Part shown: piece after piece, positions 1-13,500 of the stretch
Position numbering within the stretch: position 1 is the first letter of the stretch
Layout: every line of letters begins with the position of its first letter
NCBI RefSeq assembly: GCF_963576615.1
Contig: NC_088714.1
Location: 930,001 to 994,000, forward strand
Length of the DNA stretch: 64,000 nucleotides
Direction: 5' to 3'
Source of the DNA: Watersipora subatra
Lineage: Eukaryota > Bryozoa > Gymnolaemata > Cheilostomatida > Watersiporidae
Notes under the pieces: model-generated
Told to the model about the DNA's origin: nothing
Databases searched by the model: none
Seen by the model: only the letters and a program-made list of their open reading frames with translations
Position numbers and translations under genes: made by a program

Positions 1-159
1 AATAAGTGGGCAACTTTGGCATCTCTAGATGAACATTCCTCTTCATCCTTCAGGCTCAACCATACGCTTGGCTAAGGTGCTGACTAAAGTAATGGAACAT
101 TTCTGGCTGGCGAGTTTCTTGCTATCTATTGAACAACAACAATTAAACTAGCCTTAGTA

Positions 160-745
160 CGGAACATATTCGGACAAAAGTATAAACCCACTTACAAAAA
201 CATAGAACTTAAGCTAAACAAACTAACTCGAATGCAGAACATTTTCGGACAAAAGTATAGGTCCACTTAGAAACTTAAAATTTAGGCTAAACAAACTAAC
301 CTACCTAAATACGGAACATAGTTGAACAAAATTATAGACTCACAATAATTTAGAACTTAGGCTAAACAAACTTACCTGAATGCAGAACATATTTGGACAA
401 AATTATAGACTCAACAATGTAGAACTTGATCTAAACAAACTAACCTCCCTAAATACGGAACGTATTTGGACAAAAGTATAGGTCCACTTACAGAAATGTA
501 AAACTTAGGCTAAACGAACTAACCTACCTAAATACGGAACATAGTTGAACAAAATTATAGACTCACAATAATTTAGAACTTAGGCTAAACAAACTACCCT
601 GAATGCGAAAAATATTTGGACAAAATTATAGACTCACAATAATGTAGAACTTGATCTAAACAAACTAACCTCTCTAAATACGGAATGTATTTGGACAAAT
701 GTATTGAAGCGCTTACAATAATGTAGAACTTAGGCTAAACATGCA
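160..745. repeat. Degenerate ~75-bp tandem repeat, about 8 copies
   Basis: Units start with a variant of acggaacat at about 162, 237, 314, 383, 457, 536, 604 and 681, giving a 68-79 base spacing. Each holds ggacaaaa-ttatagactcac and aacttaggctaaacaaac. Copies differ by substitutions and small indels, so the array is older than the ones further in. Confidence 0.85.
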
Positions 746-1366
746 TGAATATGATGTAGATAAGGGAGGGGGACCTCTTGATTTCTCGACCTACTTCACT
801 TATGCATCAGGCTCTCATCTTTCACTATCGAGAAAATGCTCAAGACAAACTGTAGTTTATAAAATATTTACTAGAAATAATACAACATGACAAAGGATAT
901 AAGACACGGATAGTCTGCAAAAAGCAAAATAAGCTATATTTATCCAAAAACAATGAATGACTACAGCACATTAGTTGAGATCCGACATGACGTCGTAACA
1001 GAATAATACCCTTAGGCTAGAGGTTAGAGGTGGCTTATAGATCAGACCACATAACGGATGTAAAAATATACATTTCAGCAAAACATCTTACAAAAATAAA
1101 ATGGCAGACAGAGGAGTGTAAGAAGTCACTCTCTAACCGCTACTGATTGTAATACTGGTAGACAGAGGAGGGTAAGTAGTCACTCTCTAACGGCTAGTGA
1201 TTGTAATACCAATAAAGAACTGGCCAAAGGTTCAGCAAGCATTATCAAGTACGAAGTGAACTACTTTCATGCATAAAACTTGCACAGCGATGTGACCGAC
1301 ATTATAGCTAGAGACTACAAGTACTAAAACATGGTGCATCTTAAGACTAAGTAAGAGAATGTTGAG
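746..1366. other. 3' flank of the Kelch-like gene, no gene seen
   Basis: There is no credible coding sequence. It probably includes the 3' untranslated region of the Kelch-like gene, which ends at 1367. Two near-identical copies of a ~55-base segment (gacagaggag, then gtcactctctaac) lie in tandem at about 1107-1211. I saw no obvious poly(A) signal on the minus strand. Confidence 0.5.
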
Positions 1367-1522
1367 CTAGTGGCAACGTTTCTTCAATAGACTTTTATCA
1401 TTAAAATTTAAATATAGGTGACTGGCAAAGGCCTCGTGGAGTTTATACTTCTCTGGCAGCGTCATGCGTAACCGAGTGTCAGCAGACAATGACTCTGTCT
1501 TGCTCAAATCAATGGACCAGAT
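1367..1522 (-). CDS. Kelch-like gene, last coding exon
   Basis: The acceptor tgctcttttcag precedes 1522. The exon enters in phase 0 with IWSIDLSKTESL, a typical Kelch beta-strand pair, and ends at TAG (1369-1367). It encodes 51 residues. An alternative is that an undetected exon lies in the 5.4 kb intron and the phase match to exon 4 is chance (one in three), but the total length and Kelch content fit this join. Confidence 0.72.
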   Translation of the reverse strand: MWSIDLSKTESLSADTRLRMTLPEKYKLHEAFASHLYLNFNDKSLLKKRCH

Positions 1523-4500
1523 CTGAAAAGAGCAGAAATAACCAGTGGGGAGCAGATAGATAACTGGTCCCTGATGAAAAATAGACAACTACAATATATA
1601 AAAATAGATTATCATTGTCTATTGTTATATAAATAGCTGAATGCCCTGCATAGCACAGGTAATAAAGTAACAGCTTATAAACATTACATTACCTACATTA
1701 CCTTTACACAGTGACCTGCAACTGTTTATAGGTTGTTTTAATTACCCATGCTACGCCCGCACTCACCTAGTGAGGCCAGCTGGTAATCGTTCCGTGTGAT
1801 ACAACGTTGTTATGCGTATTTTAACCAATGTGATGAATGTCTTCACCATTATTGATCAAGTGACAGGCTACTACATAACCCCTCATTGTTTATAGGATAG
1901 GCTGATTTTTAATATCCGGATAATGTCAGGCATCTAGCTAGCAGTGGCAAATGTTGTATATGTTAAATAAAAATAAATGTTTTGTCCAAAGACTTTTTTA
2001 CTACAGGTAAGTAGTGGTAGTACAGGTGGTAGTACAGCTAGTAATGGTACAAATGTAAAAATGAGATACCGTATAGTATACCGTATTTGTTTGGTACTTT
2101 GTCTGACCAAACAGAGAAAGAATGTAGAGGCTATTCCTACTTGAGATAATACAATTGCAAGAAATTGAAAAGAATTTAGCCTTTACAGATGTAGCAATCA
2201 AGCGTTAGGAAAAACTGGAAATAGGATTAAAATGGCACATTTAAAAAATTACAAATTAAAAAAGTAGGTAATGGCAGGAAAAATTTAACTTTTAAAAAAT
2301 TTCAAAAAGTGAAAAATGCAAAATATATATATTAATTAATACTAACAAGTGCACATTTAGCGTGTATCATGAAAAGATACAGAGTACTTATATAACAAGA
2401 GCTATGGAATCGTACGAGCCTTCGTAGATATGTGGTTACAGAATTAGCTAACAAACATGCGGTTGCTATCTTCGTGAGTTCACATCCAGCAGAGCGCGAG
2501 CTTTTAATTTCAAGAATTTAATAGCTATAGTCGAATAAACTCTAGGACATACACATAAACTTGAAGATTTATATATAGATAGATATAACAATAGAGTATA
2601 TCTATCAAACTCAATGTTTGTCTTTGGTTTTTTGTCGCTGTGTCCAGTTTTAGCGATTGAAATCTAGCAATGAAAAATCTGCATAGCACTGGGATTGAAC
2701 TCTGACCTACTAGGATACCCACTGGGATTGAACTCTGATTGCACTACGATTGCAACCGCAAGTTTTCAAACACTTTCACCGATATCTCATTTTTACGTTT
2801 GTACCAGTATCGAGAGGTACCAGTACGATAGTCTATAAAAACTTGGAATACAACGAGCTTCTGCTGCAGTAGTAGCACGAGTAGTAACCTTTTTATACAC
2901 ACACTTTTATGTACTCATTGTTTATTCTTTGTCATAATTTATTTGAACTGCACAAAAACACTTTTCTCATGATATCAAGTATAAAAGTTAAAATGGTAAA
3001 CGTTGTATATATGTTAATTAAAAATAGGTTTTCTGCAGACTTTTTTATTACCCGGGCAACGCCAGACATTCACCTAGTCTATATATATACATGTATATAT
3101 ATATAAATCAAGTGGTTGTCTGTCTGTCGCATGTCCAGTAAATAGCGATTGGTTCAAATACATTAACTGCACTAACTATTGGTTATTAAAATATGGTTTC
3201 GGTATTGTTTGCCTCAGTGCATTCATTCGACATATCAGAGTTGTATTACCACTTTTACTTCGAGCCGTGATTGCAGGATACAAGTTAAGTATGTACTTTT
3301 GATTATCAACTAATATTACCTTTTGCGTTTTTTTCTTTTGAACATTTTTTAAAAGCCTTATATTCATTTCCTATTTTTCAATTTGTCATTTTTAAATATG
3401 CCATATCAATTTAAACATCTTCAACTTCCGGTTCGACTTTCATTTGGATTGACTAACAACGAATCCTATGATCAGTCATGATCCCCTCCTAAAAATGGCC
3501 TCTACATTCTCTCTTCGCTCGCTCAGACAGAGAACATTGTTTACCTTCCTCCGCTGCAGAGATGTATTCAATTCCAATATATCAATTTTACATTTGTACC
3601 AGTATTGTTGTCATCAAAGTTTTGATGGATGGCTTCTGCTGCAACAGCAACCTTTTTTATACACACACTTTTATGTACCCATTGGTATTATTAATTCAAC
3701 ATACCATAAAACCTCTAACTGAACGCCATCTTTATTTGAACACCACCTTTATTTGACTGCCACTATTGGAGAAGGGTTGAAAAATAGAGCGTAACCCTTT
3801 AATTGAACGCCACTTCTATTTGACCGCCAATTTGAGCTTCTTTGATCTATATGAACTAATAATAGTAGATGATCGGTAGAAAATTGTTCACAAAAATATA
3901 CTAACAACAACTCGGTTGCATCGATAACAATTAATTCTTTCCTTAATTTTGTTCGTATCGAAGTTCGTTTTGCAACTTCAAAGCTTTTTGGTTTCCTTCG
4001 TTAAAACATTGAAAGCGATACCACAGAAATAATTAACAACTGTATCAGGCTAATAGTAACAGTTCCTTGTTTAACGCGATCCTTCGATACTTGGACTAGT
4101 TTTAGGCTAAAAGTTGTGCTTAGCGTCGGTCCGGATAAAAGTTTATCACCGTTTGTGCGAAATGCAAAGCGTAAAAGTTTTGCTCTGCTATTAAAACTGT
4201 GTGAACGCTAATATCGACTATTTCAGCTGTGCAGAAGAAGAGTTGAGGTCAGAAGACATTGTGGAAGGTATTAAACAGCCAGAAAATGTTCGTTCTATCG
4301 AAAGCGACAATCAGAAGGCAACTGGCCGAGCAAACCATGCAAATAGTTTTAAAAATGACAATTTTTGTTTTTGCATGTATTATAAGTATTATTCCTTTAT
4401 GTCACTTGTTTTTCAATATATATGTACAGCATTTGATAGATTATCCTTATACAACTTATACATTTGTAGATTTATAGCATATTATTTGATAGCATCTTTG

Positions 4501-7500
4501 TGTTTATCTTAATAAGTCTTACAACGGATCGACGCTCATAACTCCTCTTCTTTTGCATATAAAATGCTAGTTTATGCCTTCAAATTTAGAATACAATACA
4601 AAATTGCAAGCTCCAACAAATTTCAAAGCAGGGCTCAGGCTATAATATCATCGCAAATTGTTGAAAGCAATAGATAACAACTGGTAGATATATTTCTCGG
4701 CTTCTCAATGCATATTTATTGAGAGATCTTTGACAAGTTCAAGGTACGTTAGCAGATTTATTGCATCCAAAAGGTTTAATGTCGATCCGCCCAAAGGGGA
4801 GCGCAACATATAGGCGACATTCGCTTCACCTGTAAATGAGTTAAATTCATCTTCCCAAAATTCTGAGGAGATATTTAAAAAATACAACGCCAGCCTCTAT
4901 TTGACTGCTATTGAGGTGTTGAAAAATAACGGTTCAAATAGAATTTTACGGTATTAATAATTTTTATTTGGTTGTCTCAGTATTGTATTAATTGCATCAG
5001 TATTGTATTAATTGCATCAGTATTGTATTAATTGCATCAGTATTGTATTAATTGCATCAGTATTGTATTAATTGCATCAGTATTGTATTAATTGCATCAG
5101 TATTGTATTAATTGCATCAGTATTGTATTAATTGCATCAGTATTGTATTAATTGCATCAGTATTGTATTAATTGCATCAGTATTGTATTAATTGCATCAG
5201 TATTGTATTAATTGCATCAGTATTGTATTAATTGCATCAGTATTGTATTAATTGCATCAGTATTGTATTAATTGCATCAGTATTGTATTAATTGCATCAG
5301 TATTGTATTAATTGCATCAGTATTGTATTAATTGCATCAGTATTGTATTAATTGCATCAGTATTGTATTAATTGCATCAGTATTGTATTAATTGCATCAG
5401 TATTGTATTAATTGCATCAGTATTGTATTAATTGCATCAGTATTGTATTAATTGCATCAGTATTGTATTAATTGCATCAGTATTGTATTAATTGCATCAG
5501 TATTGTATTAATTGCATCAGTATTGTATTAATTGCATCAGTATTGTATTAATTGCATCAGTATTGTATTAATTGCATCAGTATTGTATTAATTGCATCAG
5601 TATTGTATTAATTGCATCAGTATTGTATTAATTGCATCAGTATTGTATTAATTGCATCAGTATTGTATTAATTGCATCAGTATTGTATTAATTGCATCAG
5701 TATTGTATTAATTGCATCAGTATTGTATTAATTGCATCAGTATTGTATTAATTGCATCAGTATTGTATTAATTGCATCAGTATTGTATTAATTGCATCAG
5801 TATTGTATTAATTGCATCAGTATTGTATTAATTGCATCAGTATTGTATTAATTGCATCAGTATTGTATTAATTGCATCAGTAATGTATCATTTTTCATTT
5901 TTCTAATCCTTGTAATAGAACAGATTTTATCCTTGCTAATTGCCATTCCTTGCTAATTATTTCACATTCAAACACCTTTACTGTTGTTTTAATTTTTCTC
6001 TAAATTTATTTGAATTACACAAAATATTTTCCTCGTGATAGGAAATTTTAGAAGATTGGTATTTTCATTTTCATTAAAATACCAAATACCAATCTGTAGA
6101 CAATAGATACTGTATAAAATACCAATCTTTAGATAATAGATACTGTATAAAATACCAATCTTTAGATAATAGATACTGTATAAAATACCAATCTTTAGAT
6201 AATAGATACTGTATAAAATACCAATCTTTAGATAATAGATACTGTATAAAATACCAATCTTTAGATAATAGATACTGTATAAAATACCAATCTTTAGATA
6301 ATAGATACTGTATAAAATACCAATCTTTAGATAATAGATACTGTATAAAATACCAATCTTTAGATAATAGATACTGTATAAAATACCAATCTTTAGATAA
6401 TAGATACTGTATAAAATACCAATCTTTAGATAATAGATACTGTATAAAATACCAATCTTTAGATAATAGATACTGTATAAAATACCAATCTTTAGATAAT
6501 AGATACTGTATAAAGTTTTGGTGGTTGATATACCTACTGGGGAACCCACCACTCTACATATTATACATATATTTAAAAATTATTATGTGCGTTTAGACTA
6601 GGTTAAGTTACTCACATTCATTGGGTAATGAAACTTAGCCGATGGCAACTACATTACCTGCCACTGTTTATAAGCTGTTTTAAATCTTTAGCGATTGTGT
6701 AGCATAAGTAAGATATGTTTTTCAACAATTTGTTTTAGCTCTGCCTCAAGCTTTTAAATAGTTGAACTATGCGTTGGCAGGACACACAGAAATAAACACA
6801 TTCATTTAAAAACTAGAATGGTAAAAGCCGTATACATTAAATAAAAATAAATTTGCTGTGCAAAAACATTTTTATTACTCGTGCAACGCCGGGCATTAAA
6901 CTAATATGTATATATATGCAACAATATATATCATTGTACGGGAGGTTACATACAGACCTCGTGTTCTTGAGCCCTCTGTTGTTCATGCCCAAGCGCAAAA
7001 AGCGTGTTTGAGTCACCCGGAAGGAGATAAAAATGACCGAGTGAAGGGCCCCGAAGTGTACTGCATCCTTTGATAATCGTCCATTGGTCAGTAATTACAT
7101 CATACCGTTCCATCGGTACTCCTGTTGATGACCTTGAGCTATAACAAATACAGTCAAACATGGATAACTCGTCCACGGATAGCTCGAACACATGGTTAAT
7201 TCGAACATTTCCTTTGGTCCGTTCCCACGTAATGATAAATTGCTATAGATAACTCGAACTCAACACTGCTAATTCGAACTGTTTTTTTGCCCAACAGCTA
7301 CCGAAACGGTTGTTTTCGCTTTAGAAAATCACTTTATTCAAAGCCATAGAGGTAAACTTCATCTTTTCGTAATTCATAAGCGTCGTTATTACCACCATCG
7401 GCAAAATACTTTTGTCAACGACTTTTCTAAAAGTTTGGTGAAATTTGATTTATACTGCGATACGATGAATAGCACGGGCTAGCCGGGTCACGCGCGCAAG

Positions 7501-10500
7501 AATTTTCGCCACGCACATACAAAACAAAAATCGCATGTTGTTTTGTATGTGCGTGGCGAAAATCCTTGAGTGCGTGACTCGGCTAGCCCGTGATGAATAG
7601 TTTTCCGACGTTGATTCCGTGTTGAATCAACGTCGGAATGTTGAATGTTTAAAACGTCTTAAAAAATGTTGTAATTAAACGTATACGTTGTCTGAGCTAC
7701 AAAAAACTATTCATCGTTTGACCTAAACACAGAATACGTGTGTACATTCAATAAGTATCTATTAAAAAAGCGTGAGTGATATAGAATGTACCGTAAAACC
7801 TCGTAAAACTTCTAATTGAACTGCCTCGGAGTGTTGCTCTTAACGAATCCCAGGTAAAGTAAGGTAATCTGCATAAACTTCAAGAAAAAACGGCAAAATT
7901 GATCGTGGGTAAAACCCCAAAAGAAAAAAATGCCTTTTCTTTTGAGCATTTCAACAACGATCAAGTTTTGCCAATGTCAATCTGAAAAACGTCCTGGCAA
8001 TAACATCACCTCAAACAACAAACCAATCTCAAGTGATAGAAAAATCTCTATACTTTTTCATGAAAACGTTTTAAACTTTACATTAGAAGCATTTAATTTG
8101 AAACAAGCCATTTGTGCTTTTGATTTATATTATAGTTTGTAGATGTACATGTATCTACTAATAAATAAGTAAATATATGGACTTGTGACAGTGCTCTGAT
8201 AACTTGAATGCTCTGATAATTCGAACACTTTTGCTCGGTCCCTTGAAGTTCGAGTTATCCATGTTTGACTGTATATGCAAACAAAAGTCTGATCAAAGAA
8301 GACAATTTATTCATAGCTAACTTAAAAGACCCTAAAAGCAACTTTATATATTAAAATAACAGAACAGACTACTGATTAATTGGTTAGTGCCATTACTAGC
8401 TTTATTACTAGCTTTATTACTAGCTTTATTACTAGCTTTATTACTAGCTTTATTACTAGCTTTATTACTAGCTTTACCATTAGCTTTACCATTAGCTTTA
8501 CCACTAGCTTTACCATTAGCTTTACCATTAGCTTTACCACTAGCTTTACCATTAGCTTTACCACTAGCTTTACCATTAGCTTTACCATTAGCTCTACCAT
8601 TAGCTCTACCATTAGCTCTACCACTAGCTTTACCATTAGCTTTACCACTAGCTTTACCATTAGCTTTACCATTAGCTTTACCATTAGCTCTACCACTAGC
8701 TTTACCATTAGCTTTACCATTAGCTTTACCACTAGCTTTACCATTAGCTTTACCATTAGCTTTACCACTAGCTTTACCGCTAGCTTTACCGTTAGCTTTA
8801 CCGTTAGCTTTACCGTTAGCTTTACCGTTAGCTTTACCATTAGCTCTACCACTAGCTTTACCATTAGCTTTACCATTAGCTTTACCACTAGCTTTACCAT
8901 TAGCTTTACCATTAGCTTTACCATTAGCTTTACCACTAGCTTTACCATTAGCTTTACCATTAGCTTTACCATTAGCTTTACCACTAGCTTTACCGTTAGC
9001 TTTACCGTTAGCTTTACCACTAGCTTTACCATTAGCTTTACCATTAGCTTTACCACTAGCTTTACCATTAGCTTTACCATTAGCTTTACCACTAGCTCTA
9101 CCACTAGCTTTACCATTAGCTTTATTACTAGCTTTACCGTTAGCTTTACCATTAGCTTTACCATTAGCTTTACCATTAGCTTTACCATTAGCTTTACCAT
9201 TAGCTTTACCATTAGCTTTACCACTAGCTTTACCGTTAGCTTTACCGTTAGCTTTACCGCTAACTTTACCGTTAGCTTTACCGTTAGCTTTACCACTAGC
9301 TTTACCACTAGCTTTACCGTTAGCTTTACCGTTAGCTTTACCACTAGCTTTACCATTAGCTTTACCATTAGCTTTACCACTAGCTTTACCATTAGCTTTA
9401 CCATTAGCTTTACCATTAGCTTTACCACTAGCTTTACCACTAGCTTTACCGTTAGCTTTACCGTTAGCTTTACCACTAGCTTTACCATTAGCTTTACCAT
9501 TAGCTTTACCATTAGCTTACCATTAGCTTTACCATTAGCTTTACCACTAGCTTTATTACTAGCTTTACCACTAGCTTTATTACTAGCTTTCCCGTTAGCT
9601 TTACCGTTAGCTTTACCACTAGCTTTACCATTAGCTTTACCATTAGCTTTACCACTAGCTTTACCATTAGCTTACCATTAGCTTTACCATTAGCTTTACC
9701 ATTAGCTTTACCACTAGCTTTACCATTAGCTTTACCATTAGCTTTACCATTAGCTCTACCACTAGCTTTACCATTAGCTTTATTACTAGCTTTACCATTA
9801 GCTTTACCATTAGCTTTACCACTAGCTTTACCATTAGCTTTACCATTAGCTTTACCACTAGCTCTACCACTAGCTTTACCATTAGCTTTATTACTAGCTT
9901 TACCATTAGCTTTACCATTAGCTTTACCACTAGCTTTACCATTAGCTTTACCATTAGCTTTACCACTAGCTTTACCATTAGCTTTACCATTAGCTTTACC
10001 ATTAGCTTTACCATTAGCTTTACCATTAGCTTTACCACTAGCTTTACCACTAGCTTTACCGTTAGCTTTACCGTTAGCTTTACCACTAGCTTTACCATTA
10101 GCTTTACCATTAGCTTTACCACTAGCTTTACCATTAGCTTACCATTAGCTTTACCATTAGCTTTACCATTAGCTTTACCACTAGCTTTACCATTAGCTTT
10201 ACCATTAGCTTTACCACTAGCTCTACCACTAGCTTTACCATTAGCTTTATTACTAGCTTTACCATTAGCTTTACCATTAGCTTTACCACTAGCTTTACCA
10301 TTAGCTTTACCATTAGCTTTACCACTAGCTTTACCATTAGCTTTACCATTAGCTTTATTACTAGCTTTACCACTAGCTTTACCATTAGCTTTACCATTAG
10401 CTTTACCATTAGCTTTACCACTAGCTTTACCATTAGCTTTACCATTAGCTTTACCATTAGCTTTACCATTAGCTTTACCATTAGCTTTACCACTAGCTTT

Positions 10501-13500
10501 ACCGCTAGCTTTACCGTTAGCTTTACCGTTAGCTTTACCGCTAGCTTTACCATTAGCTTTACCATTAGCTTTACCATTAGCTTACCATTAGCTTTACCAT
10601 TAGCTTTACCACTAGCTTTATTACTAGCTTTACCATTAGCTTTACCATTAGCTTTACCATTAGCTTTACCATTAGCTTTACCATTAGCTTTACCACTAGC
10701 TTTATTACTAGCTTTACCATTAGCTTTACCATTAGCTTTACCGTTAGCTTTACCACTAGCTTTACCATTAGCTTTACCATTAGCTTTACCATTAGCTTAC
10801 CATTAGCTTTACCATTAGCTTTACCATTAGCTTTACCACTAGCTTTATTACTAGCTTTACCATTAGCTTTACCATTAGCTTTACCGTTAGCTTTACCACT
10901 AGCTTTACCATTAGCTTTACCATTAGCTTTACCATTAGCTTACCATTAGCTTTACCATTAGCTTTACCATTAGCTTTACCACTAGCTTTATTACTAGCTT
11001 TACCATTAGCTTTACCATTAGCTTTACCGTTAGCTTTACCGTTAGCTTTACCACTAGCTTTACCGTTAGCTTTACCATTAGCTTTACCATTAGCTTTACC
11101 ATTAGCTCTACCATTAGCTTTACCGTTAGCTTTACCATTAGCTTTACCATTAGCTTTACCACTAGCTTTATTACTAGCTTTACCATTAGCTTTACCATTA
11201 GCTTTACCGTTAGCTTTACCATTAGCTTTACCATTAGCTTACCATTAGCTTTACCATTAGCTTTACCGCTAGCTTTACCGTTAGCTTTACCATTAGCTTT
11301 ACCATTAGCTTTACCATTAGCTTTACCATTAGCTTTACCACTAGCTTTACCACTAGCTTTACCGTTAGCTTTACCGTTAGCTTTACCACTAGCTTTACCA
11401 TTAGCTTTACCATTAGCTTTACCATTAGCTTTACCATTAGCTTTACCATTAGCTTTACCATTAGCTTTACCATTAGCTTTACCATTAGCTTTACCATTAG
11501 CTTTACCATTAGCTTTACCATTAGCTTTACCATTAGCTTTACCATTAGCTTTACCATTAGCTTTACCGCTAGCTTTACCGCTAGCTTTACCGTTAGCTTT
11601 ACCGTTAGCTTTACCACTAGCTTTACCGTTAGCTCTACCATTAGCTTTATTACTAGCTTTACCATTAGCTTTACCGTTAGCTTTACCATTAGCTTTACCA
11701 TTAGCTTTACCATTAGCTCTACCATTAGCTTTACCGTTAGCTTTACCATTAGCTTTACCATTAGCTTTACCACTAGCTTTATTACTAGCTTTACCATTAG
11801 CTTTACCATTAGCTTTACCATTAGCTTTACCACTAGCTTTATTTATTACTAGCTTTACCTTAGCTTTACCATTAGCTTTACCATTAGCTTTACCATTAGC
11901 TTTACCATTAGCTTTACCACTAGCTTTATTACTAGCTTTACCATTAGCTTTACCACTAGCTTTACCATTAGCTTTACCATTAGCTTTACCATTAGCTTTA
12001 CCATTAGCTTTACCACTAGCTTTGCCATTAGCTTTACCATTAGCTTTACCATTAGCTTTACCACTAGCTTTACCATTAGCTTTACCATTAGCTTTACCAT
12101 TAGCTTTACCGTTAGCTTTACCATTAGCTTTACCATTAGCTTTACCACTAGCTTTGCCATCAGCTTTACCATTAGCTTTACCGTTAGCTTTACCATTAGC
12201 TTTACCACTAGCTTTACCATTAGCTTTACCACTAGCTTTACCGTTAGCTTTACCATTAGCTTTACCATTAGCTTTACCACTAGCTTTATTACTAGCTTTA
12301 CCATTAGCTTTACCGTTAGCTTTACCATTAGCTTTACCACTAGCTTTACCATTAGCTTTACCACTAGCTTTATTACTAGCTTTACCATTAACTTTACCGT
12401 TAGCTTTACCATTAGCTTTACCGTTAGCTTTACCATTAGCTTTACCACTAGCTTTACCATTAGCTTTACCATTAGCTTTACCATTAGCTTTACCACTAGC
12501 TTTATTACTAGCTTTACCATTAGCTTTACCGTTAGCTTTACTACTAGCTTTACCATTAGCTTTACCGCTAGCTTTACCGTTAGCTTTACCGTTAGCTTTA
12601 CCGTTAGCTTTACCGTTAGCTTTACCGTTAGCTTTACCGTTAGCTTTACCATTAGCGTGCAGAGCATACAAACGTCCCTAGTAGATGCTACAAGCCCTGT
12701 ACTGACTTGACAATGAGGCTTTATTACATATCAAGTGTGTTACGAGTTAAGTATACATATTTCCCTTTACAATATATACAATATAGTTGCAGTCTATTAC
12801 CATGTCTTGAATAGCATCATGTGTTATGATGCGAGTATATGATTACCTAGATATGTCTCTGACCTCGGAGAGATTAGTAAATGTATATTTTGCGAATTGT
12901 ACAATGAATTGTAGAACTGTACAATGAATTGTACAATAAATTGCACTATGAATTGTACAATTGTACAATGCAATTGTACATATAATGGCTTTGGCTAAAT
13001 CTATTGTCGCAAGGGCCTAGACTAGCAAATTATTCAAAGAGAAATTCTTCACAAATTCAGGTGTGAGAAATTTTGAGCTAGCTGACTATTGCACCTCGGA
13101 TTGATGAGACCACCAGAGACTATTATAGCCTTAGATCCAACAGCAAGCATTGAATGACCTCTTCTGGCTAGCGTGAGGCTTGCTAGTTCCTTCCAATCTG
13201 TCTCTCCTGCAGAGAAAGTTCAGCTTCTAAGACAATGCTAAGAAAGAATAATTAAGCAGAGAACACAAACTGAAGTGTCAAACAGACACATTTTGTCAGA
13301 CGCCATTACAAAAATATAATCACTAAAATTATTTATATTTTATATAAATACGAGTTATATTTTGGGTAACACAAATGGATAATACTAGTAATTACATATT
13401 ATTTTGGCATATTGGAATCATTTATGGTAGGAAAATATATTCTGTCAATATTTGTTTAGTTATATTGTGTCAACACTTGTAGTTATATTGTGTCAACACT

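Larger units (their letters stand above)
7151..8271. mobile_element. TIR DNA element with TA target duplication (pogo/Tigger-like)
   Basis: The ends are CAGTCAAACATGGATAACTC and its exact inverse GAGTTATCCATGTTTGACTG, with TA at 7149-7150 and 8272-8273. Subterminal copies of aattcgaac are also inverted. The inside includes a 120-base palindrome at 7473-7592 and a solo inverted-repeat-like end at 7789 (ccgtaaaacctcg). No transposase is seen; a 70-codon frame at 7930-8142 is unrecognised. It lies in intron 3 of the Kelch-like gene, against exon 4. Confidence 0.85.

Noticed and set aside
4979-5880. CRISPR array
   Set aside because: There are no spacers: the 20-bp units are directly joined. The setting is an intron of an animal gene.
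8376-12681. Overlapping open frames of up to 578 codons on both strands
   Set aside because: They are open in several frames at once because the 12-bp unit contains no stop in them. Simultaneous frames on both strands show that the cause is the repeat.
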